Below the pieces are notes generated by a model, which was not told the DNA's origin, did not search any database, and saw nothing but the letters and a program-made list of their open reading frames with translations. Shown one piece after another: positions 41,658 to 50,195 of a DNA stretch of 60,000 nt. The stretch's first letter is position 1, and every line of letters begins with the position of its first letter. Source of the stretch: Polytrichum commune (taxonomy: Eukaryota; Streptophyta; Polytrichopsida; Polytrichales; Polytrichaceae); NCBI GenBank assembly GCA_950295325.1, contig OX485804.1:54612429-54672428 (forward strand), read 5' to 3'. A program made the translations under genes and the position numbers.

Positions 41658-44129
41658 ACACTCATAGCAAAATTGTCCTTGAAGCCAGCAAAGACCTTGT
41701 GGGTGAGTTCTTCCTCCGCAATGATAGTGATCCTCATCAACTTCTTTTCTTGGAAGAACTTGAGTCCGTTTTTTATCGTTGCAAGGAGTTGAATTCCCCC
41801 CACCTCCAAAACAAGGTTACCACTTTCAAATACTTATGTATGTTAGGGGTTATGGATGGCATCGCCAAGCTTCGAGGTGTCAGCACCTGGGCCTATGTCC
41901 AGCGTAATCAATTCCCAGGCCAGGGTGACGAGGCGGACAAAGTTTTCGTTTTCAAGATGTCTGAGGTCGGCCCTGGTAGTGGGGTCGACTTGGTTAAGCG
42001 CATGCAACCTGGCGGGGATCTTGAGCATGCTTGGATCATGTCCGACCATGTCAAACGCGTCGCCAAGTGGACCACCATGGCCTGCCACGTATACGACGGA
42101 ACCTACCAGCGCATCATGACCATCGCTTGCTATGACTTTCAATCCAAGGACAATGATGCTCAAGTGTTTTTCTGGCACAACCTCAACCACGTTATGGCTA
42201 GGCATGGAATTCCCAAGCCTCACTTCAAAGGATTCATGGCAGACAGTGCGCAAACCAATTGGAATGCCATCAGGATTGTCTACGGGTCCGGAGATCCAAA
42301 GGTTCCCATCGATGGGCGCGAGAGAACCTGCTACTTCCATTGGACCCAGTCTTTGGAGAAACACACCAAACTCTATATCAAACACGACTTGCAAGACCAA
42401 CACAAGCGTCTCTGCCTCCAGTATCGCGACGCATCCTCTATGGTTGAGGCAGAGACGAGGTACCTCGCCATCAAGGCCTGGTGGGCTTCGTCTAACTGCA
42501 CCTCCGAGGAGGGGCTGAAACACCTTCAACTTTGGTTGGCCTTCTGGCACTTTCGATATCGACAATGGGGTGGCTTCATGGAATTGGTGCGTTTGTTTTG
42601 TTTTATCTTTTTTGTTTTATCCTTTTTTTCCAAGCTTTGCTTATTCCTTACAGTGCCTTTTCATTTTGCAGGAGAAAATCATGACCGCCGAGGAATTTGC
42701 ACAAATGCCCAATTGCAACCTTGCCGAATCCATTCACCACAAATGGCTTCAAGCGTCCGGCAACAAGGGTGGCAATCTTTATGTGGCCACTGTGGATGAC
42801 TATATTCGAGCGTTCCTCCAAGTTGTGGCGTACCATCAGTTTCTAAAGGGTGGCGTTGGGGGCGATGGCCCTAGCAAAAAAGAACTCAAGCTTCGATGCG
42901 CTCAACGTCGTGCTCAACGTATTGATGACCCCGGTGTCCTACAGAAGGTTCTCCTCAACATGCCTGGCGGGGACGAATTCTGTACTTGTAGTCCCCACCT
43001 CGAGGGTGCCGAGGTATTCGGCTCGCAGAAATGCAAGCCCGACACCCCAATTGGAGCTGACGATGAAACCCACCGCCCCGACACCGTCAACTTCTCTCGC
43101 CCTCGTGTCGCTCAGAGAACCACAAGATCTCATGCTTCACCTTTGCCTACCATCGTCGAGGAGTCCTCCCCGACCGTGATCGAGGTTCCACCACCCCCTC
43201 CTACTGCTCTAGATTTTCGCCGTGTCACTGCTGTACAAGAATCCAAAGTGGACAAGAGGCTCTGGCATATTGCTCGCGTTCCTTACAATTCCTCCAAGGC
43301 ATGTTGGGCTATGCATGTTGTCACCAAGAAGAAATGTACTGCCAAAATCGTCTCCAACTCCAAGAGCACCCTTGCACCGGCATACCTTGGAGTTTGGAAC
43401 TATTACAAATTTACAACACCTAAAGTCGAGAAGTTTTTTTTTGCCCCGACGACATTGAACGTTGTGTCAAAGGATCACGTCGCAAGTGGGTCGACAAATT
43501 CTCTGCAGACCAAGAACGACCTCCTATCCCACCCGTGTGGCCTGTCAAGCTTGGTACCAACCTCACTCGTCCGGAGATCCTGAAGCTGGAGAATGCCGGC
43601 TTTTAGCTCCCTAAAAAAAAACGCATCACGCCCACTCGCCTCTTCAATACATCGGCTCCTCCCCTCGACCTTTCCGGAGTGGACGTTCCAGCCAACCCAG
43701 ACTCTTATCCTTCTTCCAGGCAGTCCAAGACTACGAGACGGTCTGCCACCGCACCATCAACAAAACAAATGCAGATGGTGGCATCTGCACGAGCTATGGA
43801 CGGGACCATATTGAAGGTCACCATGATTCCACGCCCTGGATTTGGTTGCGTGATCATGTTGCAGTCCAAACCTGCACCTACACAATCAATTTACCAACTC
43901 ACAGTGAGTTCCCTGCCTTAGTGTAATTGTCCGGCCTTCAAGGATATGATATCAAAGTTTGGCCGCAAACGAAATTCGTTCATGCATTGTAAGCACCTCT
44001 ATTTCATATTTGTCAAGGTCTCTAATGTAGACCCCAAAGTTGATTTGTTCATTCACGCCCCTACATTTAGCTTCAATGAGGTCAAATTCATCCTCGAAGG
44101 GGGCCTCTTGACACAATCTACTTCCTAGA
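41658..44129 (+). pseudogene. SM copy 3 (MULE/FAR1-like, SWIM zinc finger), 5'-truncated
   Basis: Exon 41658-42586, intron 42587-42671 (GT-AG, 85 bp), exon from 42672. It reads SKIVLEASKDLVGEFFL, VMDGIAKLRGVSTWAYV, DKVFVFKMSEVGPGSGVDL, VYDGTYQRIMTIA, FKGFMADSAQTNWNAI, TCYFHWTQSLEKH, WLAFWHFRYRQWGGFMEL, then EKIMTAEEFAQMPNCNLAES, GPSKKELKLRCAQRR, and KKKCTAKIV. A frameshift occurs at a T-run (about 43432-43440). Later pieces continue in other frames, with stops at 43606 and 43919, up to the SWIM segment (CNCPAF...CKH) and HAPTFSFNEVKFIL. Same intron position as copies 1 and 2. The exon before the intron is entirely open. Confidence 0.85.
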
Positions 44130-45439
44130 ATTCCTCTCATCCTAGCACTACATTTTGTCTTAATGGATGTGGTCATTTCTCGACCTCATGTGAACTCATA
44201 ATTATTTGCTATAATAAATATAATCTCATGGATTTTTTTTATTCCCTTCAAAATGTTGTGTTACAATATTCATTGGTGTCATGTGTCTCTCTTCCGGTTG
44301 AACATTTCATGTTCAATTTGGAGATGCTTCCTATGTCTATCAAATCTACTTCCGTGTTGCCAACCTCCTAGATGTTTCATCGTCCCTTCTTGATGGAGGT
44401 GGACCCGGTCGAAGCAAATCAACGTACGAAACCGTTTTATCCCTCATTCGATCCTTCAAAGGACGATGATGCGGCGATAATTCTTCCATTCTCTCGCGAA
44501 ACGACAAAGGCCTCGAAGATTCGCCTACCACCTTGACATCCTTCTCCCTGTCATTTGACTTCTCTTCATTCAACTCAACTGCATCATATGCCTCACTATT
44601 CATGCACCTTGTGGCGTCCTTCTCCAGCACATCTGCTCGCCTCTTTTTATTTTCTGCTCCTCCTGCATCCTCCACATCCATGTTTGTGTGGACTGCGAAA
44701 ATGGAGTCAGCTCATAATCATCACTATATTGATTTCCAACACCTATGTTATGTTCCGGCGATGGATTAAAGGGAACATGGGGATCTTCTAGACTTCTAAT
44801 CTTCTTCTCTCATCCTAGGCCAACGAACATGTCTCTCTCCTCTCCCATTGTGTGCATATGTCTCTACATCCGTATTGGATACAAGTCTAACTTATGTCCT
44901 CATATATATTCAGCTGAAGATAATCTCTTCAAGCATAAACAATAATTGTTGAAGTCTAAGCTCTAGAGTTGACTCACACATAGGACAAACACAAAAGTGA
45001 TGGAATAAAAACGAAGCAAGTTGGTCGCCCTTTGTATTTTGATTGATTCATTCTTCAATATACCAATCTTGATAAAATCATTTTCATTTAAACCTTTTTT
45101 GGGATCACCCTTGGTTTTAATCATATACTTATCTATTTTATCATATATTTTATATCATTTTAGCACTTCCCGGTTTCCAAATTTAATGAGACCATTTCAA
45201 ATTCAGGTCGTTTTAATTTATTTTTGGACCTATACATTCCACGGAAATAGGTCATACATTTTTATTATTTTTGGAAGATTATAGAATAGTCTAGGTATAT
45301 TCGACTCTATTTTAAAATGTTGCTAAATTTAGTCTGACAAGTTTGTTATTTTTACTTCCTCTCCGCTCTCCACTCACCGCTCACATAGGAGTGTCGTCCG
45401 CAGTGGGAGTTGGATCCTCTAGCTAAAGGGAGTCAAGTG
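44130..45439. other. 3' flank of SM copy 3, mostly unassigned
   Basis: AT-rich sequence apart from the minus-strand ORF at 44346-44681. The segment 45320-45400 resembles the 3' flank of copy 2 (see 41052-41389). Small plus-strand ORFs at 44533-44945 and 45021-45284 show no recognisable feature. Confidence 0.4.
44346..44681 (-). CDS. Unassigned hydrophilic ORF
   Basis: A 111-codon minus-strand frame starting MDVEDAGGAENKKRRADVLE. It is rich in Glu, Lys, Arg and Asp, with RPLSFRERMEELSPHHRPLK, KDRMRDKTVSYVDLLRPG and a charged end. No domain recognised; no visible promoter or partner exon. Transposon ORF1-type proteins can look like this, but chance or a gene fragment is equally possible. Confidence 0.25.
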   Translation of the reverse strand: MDVEDAGGAENKKRRADVLEKDATRCMNSEAYDAVELNEEKSNDREKDVKVVGESSRPLSFRERMEELSPHHRPLKDRMRDKTVSYVDLLRPGPPPSRRDDETSRRLATRK

Positions 45440-45505
45440 AGTACATGTGAGCTATGTGCTCTCACCCGGACTACAACGCATAAGGGTGGGGGTTTGTGGC
45501 TGACA
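45440..45505 (+). repeat. L2-type LTR end fragment
   Basis: Contains CCCGGACTACAACGCATAAG, then GGTGGGGGTTTGTGGCTGACA. This is the same terminal pattern as the ends of 22125-23632 (GGACTAGGACACTTAAGGGT) and 36283-38112. Only the end is recognisable. Confidence 0.55.
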
Positions 45506-46112
45506 TTGCGGGACCTTCTTTTCCTTCTTCCTGTGGGCGGAGTTACAATCAAAATTCATAACGTTTGAATGTGTACTGGAGGGAGCAGACATGACTGATT
45601 TACAAAGAGGCCCAAAACCCACTGATTCCAACTATCTTCAGCGAGTGAGGGTTTACAGTCTCAGTGATGAAGGTAACGGGACAAGTGGTGCTATCGGGAG
45701 CAGAGGATCAAAGAGTTGGGTTGGAGGCTGCCATCCGAGTGATACATGTGTCACATTGTGAGTGTGATTTTGAATGGAATTGTAGGGCAAGGGGGTGGAA
45801 TGTTAGCCATGGAATTAAAAGCATGAGTGAAACGGAGGTGTCGTGGCTTGATGTGTAGAAGTAGGGTAATTAGACTTAGGGAGGAGTGTGATATGGCTAA
45901 GTGTAGTGCTTAGCAACATTGTACGAAATTCAAGTGTTTGTGAATGCTTGAATGTTTTTAATGAAAGGGTGTTATACACACTATTTCACTCACAATCAAA
46001 TGGGATGAAGATGCATGAGTAAGTGAGGACCTAGAAGTGTGAAGAAGGATATCTCCCCCCCCCCCCCTGGACTAGGACGCATTTAAGGGGGGAGGGGATT
46101 CTTGCTCATACA
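45506..46112 (+). repeat. L2-type LTR remnant
   Basis: Ends TGGACTAGGACGCATTTAAG, then GGGGGAGGGGATTCTTGCTCATACA (46112), the L2-type terminal pattern with the CTCATACA variant also seen (reversed) at 41650. A C13 run precedes it (about 46054-46067). The start cannot be placed. A plus-strand ORF at 45664-45858 shows nothing recognisable. Confidence 0.5.
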
Positions 46113-47208
46113 CCATCAATTATGAATAGCTTCTAATAGATCCACTTTAGCAATCATATGCCAATGTTTCATCAGATGGATGAAGTAAAGCATCTACAAA
46201 TAGCCTCATTTCTATGGTAATTCTAATTTTGTATCAAAAGGACGTGAAAATTGGGAGGAATCAACAACCCTGATCAAACCAGTGTATTCTAGTTGCATTG
46301 ATGGTTAAGAATATTGTGTTTGATGAATCGATTCCAACATATTTACCTTGGCAAACCCAATTATGAAGTTAACTCAAATTAATTGAGTAGTGAATTGTCT
46401 ACAAATTAGTATATTTTAGTATTTGTTCTAATTTGTATTGAGAAGACCTAACAATTGGTAAGAATCAACAACTCTGATCTAATTATTGCAGACATTGCAA
46501 GTTAGAATATATGAGTATCATGGGCCACTAATATTGACTTCAATCAATGGCTACAATTTATGTAGTGTGATCAATCTCAAAGTGATTATCTCACATTTAT
46601 GAACCGGTTCCACCAGGATCACCTTAGCAAACACCCTCAAATCTATTGCCTAGTATTGGCATGAGTAAATTGTGTACATATTCATAGTGGTCCTAATTTT
46701 GTGGTGGAAGGATCAAGCAAGTGGAAAGAATCAATGGCTTTGATATGATCTAGCCAACTTGTACTAATAGTGGTCCTAATTTTATGGTGGGAAGAATGAA
46801 CGTCTTTGATCAGACTATGATGTAACTAATGGGATGCACGTTTCCTAAATCTTCCACTCAATCAACCCACTTCAAACCGTCATCACATGTAGGTCGTACC
46901 TAGTGACACATAGCTTCCCCCAATGTGATACACCTCAAGTGGGCATGTACAGTTAGTACCGGCCTTGCCAATCCCTCACTCAGTGGAAAGACTCCTCCTC
47001 CGCTCCACGTAGATTTTCATTTTTGTTCTAGTTGCCATGTCTGCATCCAAGTGGATGATTCATGTTACCAACTAGGCAACTCAAACACCACCTCAGCATA
47101 CTCAACCTTGCCGATGTGACTCTGGAAGTACATTGTGGAGGTCACGGCAACATCACTGGTATTAGAGGACTACACCATGACAAGTCCACACCCTAACGTG
47201 TCAATAAT
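46113..47208. repeat. Diverged tandem repeats in the 3' flank of the kinase-NBS-LRR gene
   Basis: A block with TCTAATTTTGT, a GGAAAGAATCAA-like element and a CTTTGAT-like element recurs near 46215-46280, 46430-46490, 46690-46745 and 46765-46825. Spacing is irregular and identity low. The rest of the stretch is unassigned; no gene seen. Confidence 0.55.
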
Positions 47209-47289
47209 TTAGTGGTTTCGGTTTATGGTACCTTTGAGGCGTACCTCATTTTCATTTGAGTTTTGAAGACAAAATATTAGAGAAAATCC

Positions 47290-48074
47290 ATTTTTGGGAC
47301 CAAACTCGTGGGCACCTTTTGAGTCCAATCCTCCCCTAACAACCAATTCTACCAAGGCTACAAGTGTGCACACTCCCGTTGGAAATTCTTCCAAACCCTT
47401 CTATTCCCACATAACAAGTTTTTTCATTTCTTCCAACACTGCGAGCATGCACACTCCATATGGAAATTCTTCCAAGGCCTTGAATCCCCACATGTACAGT
47501 TTTTTGAAACATGCCAAACCCCCTAATCCTTTCGGGATCTTCTTCAAGAATTTGCATCCATTAAATGCCAATTCCCCTAACGCCACCACTGTGCCCAAAC
47601 GAGGTGGAAATTCTTCCAAAGCCTTGCATTCTCACATGTAAAGTTTTCCAAACATGTGAAACCCCCTAATCCTTTTGAGATCTTACTTAGGGATTTTCAT
47701 CCACAATAATTCAATTCCTCTAAAGCCATGAGCGTGCACATTCCAAATCAAAATTCCTCCAGGGCCTTGGAGTCTCACATTGAAAGATTTTTCAAACATG
47801 TCAAACTCCTTAATCCTTTCAGGATCATATTCAAGGATTTGGATCTACTAAATTCCAATTTCCTCCATCGCCATGAACATCCACACACCAGATGGAAATT
47901 CTTCACATGCCCAACATTTCTTCAAACACGTCAAACCCCTTAGTCCTTCTCGGATCATCTTCAAGGATTTGCATTCATTAAATTCTAAGTCCTTCAACGT
48001 CCCGAGTCTGCATACTTCGGATGGGAATTCTTCCAAGGCCTTCCCATCTCACATGTACAATTTCTTCAACCATG
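47290..48074 (-). pseudogene. Decayed LRR tail of the kinase-NBS-LRR gene
   Basis: Minus-strand frames still read LRR units (CKSLKMIREGLRGLTCLKK, FNGCKFLKKIPKGLGGLACF, EEFPYGVCMLAVLEE, FPTGVCTLVALVEL), but frames change between units and stops occur. About five 144-bp units once extended the array. The open frame breaks just before (48075), where the unit is one base short and TGA follows, so these units are not translated in that frame. Confidence 0.8.
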
Positions 48075-50195
48075 TCAAAACACAAATCCCTCCGGGATCT
48101 TCTTCAAGGATATGCATCCATCAAATGTCAATTCGACCAATGTCACAAGCATGCCCACTCCAGATGGAAATTCTTCCAAGGCCTTGCAGTCTGACATATA
48201 CAGTTTCTTCAAACATGTCAAACCCCCGAATCCTTCTGTGATGTTCTTCAAGGATTTGCATCCACGAAAATTCAATTCCTGCAACGCCTCGAGTGTGCCC
48301 ACTCCAGATGGGAATTCTTCCAAGGCCTCGCATTCCCACATGTACAATTTCTTCAAACATGTCAAACTCCCTAACCCTTCTGAGATCTTCTTCAAAGACT
48401 TGCATCCATTAAATGCCAATTCTTCCAACGCCTCGAGTGTGCCCACTCCGGATGGAAATTCTTCCAAGGTCTCGCAGTCCCACATGTACAATTTCTTCAA
48501 ACATGTCAAACCCCCTAATCCTTCCGGGATCTTCTTCAAGGACTTGCATCCATAAAATGCCAATTCCTCCAATGCCATGAGTGTGCCCACTCCGGATGGA
48601 AATTCTTCCAACGCCTCACATTCCCACATGTACAATTTTTTCAAACATGTCAAACCCCTTAATCCTTCTGGAATCCTCTTCAAAGACTTGCATCCATTAA
48701 ATGCCAATTCCTCCAATGCCACGAGCGTGCACACTCCAGATGGAAATTCTTCCAAGGCCGCGCATTCCCACATGTACAATTTCTTCAAACATGTCAAACT
48801 CCTTAATCCTTCTGGGATCCTCTTCAAAGACTTGCATCCATTAAATGCCAATTCCTCCAATGCCACGAGCGTGCACACTCCGGATGGAAATTCTTCCAAT
48901 GCCTCACATTCCCACATGTACAATTTCTTCAAACATGTCAAACCCCCTAATCCTTCTAGGATCGTTATCAAGGATTTGCATCCATTAAGTTCCAATTCCT
49001 CCAACGCCACGAGCGTGCCCACACCGGATGGAAATTCTTCCAAGGCCTCGCATTCCCACATGTCTAGTTTCTTCAAACATGTCAAACCCCTTAATCCTTC
49101 TGGAATCTTCTTCAAGGATTTGCATCCATTGAATGCCAATTTCTCCAACGCCTTCAGTGTGCACACTCCGGCTGGAAATTCTTCCAAGCCCTCACAATCC
49201 CACATATGTAGTTTCCTCAAATGTGCCAAACCCCCTAATCCTTCTGGAATCTTCTTCAAGGATTTGCATCCGCTGAATCCCAATTTCTCTAACGCCATGA
49301 GCGTGCACACTCCGGATGGAAATTCTTCCAAGGCCTCACAGTCCCACATGTAGAGTTTCTTCAAACATGTCAAACCCCCAAATCCTTCTGAGATCTTCTT
49401 CAATGATTTGCATCCATTAAATTCCAATTCTTCCAAGGCCACCAGCGTGCACACTCCAAATGGAAATTCTTCCAAGGCCTCACACTCCCACATGTATAGT
49501 TTCTTCAAGCATGTCAAATCCCTTAGTTCTTCTGGGATATTCTTCAAGGATTTGCATCCATTAAATGCCAATTCTTCCAACGCCTCGAGTGTGCCCACTC
49601 CGGATGGAAATTCTTCCAAGGCCTCACATTTTGACATGTAGAGTATCTTCAAACACGTCAAACCCCTTAATCCTTCTGGAATATTCTTCAAGGATTTGCA
49701 TCCACAAAAATTCAATTCCTCCAACGCCAGGAGCGTGCCCACACCGGATGGAAATTCTTCCAAGGCCTCGCAGTCCCACATGTAGAGTTTCTTCAAACAT
49801 GTCAAACCCCATAATCCTTCCGGAATCTTCTTCAATGATTTGCATCCATTAAATTCCAATTCTTCCAACACCACAAGTGTGCACACTCCAGATGGAAATT
49901 CTTCCAAGTCCTTGCACTCCCACATGTACAATTTCTTCAAACATGTCAAACCCCTTAATCCTTCTGGGATCTTCTTTAAGGATTCACATCCACTGAATGT
50001 CAATTCTTCCAACGCCATGAGCGTGCACACTTCAGATGGAAATTCTTCCAAGGTCTCACAATTCCAGATGGAGAGTTTCTTCAAACATGTCAAACCCCTC
50101 AATCCTTCCGGGATCCTTTTCAAGGATTTGCATTGTATAATGTTTAATTCCTCCAAGGAGACTATTCTTTGAAGTCCATTTGGAAACTCATCCAT
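48075..50195 (-). repeat. 144-bp LRR repeat array (14.7 units, about 29 LRRs)
   Basis: The minus strand encodes near-identical 48-residue units of two 24-residue LRRs: EEFPSGVGTLxALEELxFNG and CKSLKKIPEGLRGLTCLKKL plus YMWECEAL. I count 14 complete units and a partial one. Variation concentrates at a few positions (for example EELxFxGC and YMWxCxxL), as expected for a ligand-binding surface kept on a fixed scaffold. Units are far more alike than in most NLRs, which suggests recent amplification. A non-repetitive leader (50196-50561) connects to the NBS. Confidence 0.92.

Noticed and set aside
46050-46070. C13 run as a functional signal
   Set aside because: A simple homopolymer next to a decayed LTR end; length is also prone to sequencing error.
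48112-50172. Long plus-strand ORFs with repeated PTPDGNSSKASHSHM and NFFKHVKPPNPSG peptides
   Set aside because: They are the antisense of the LRR units; the repeat period is the same 144 bp and the sense strand has NLR motifs and splice sites.
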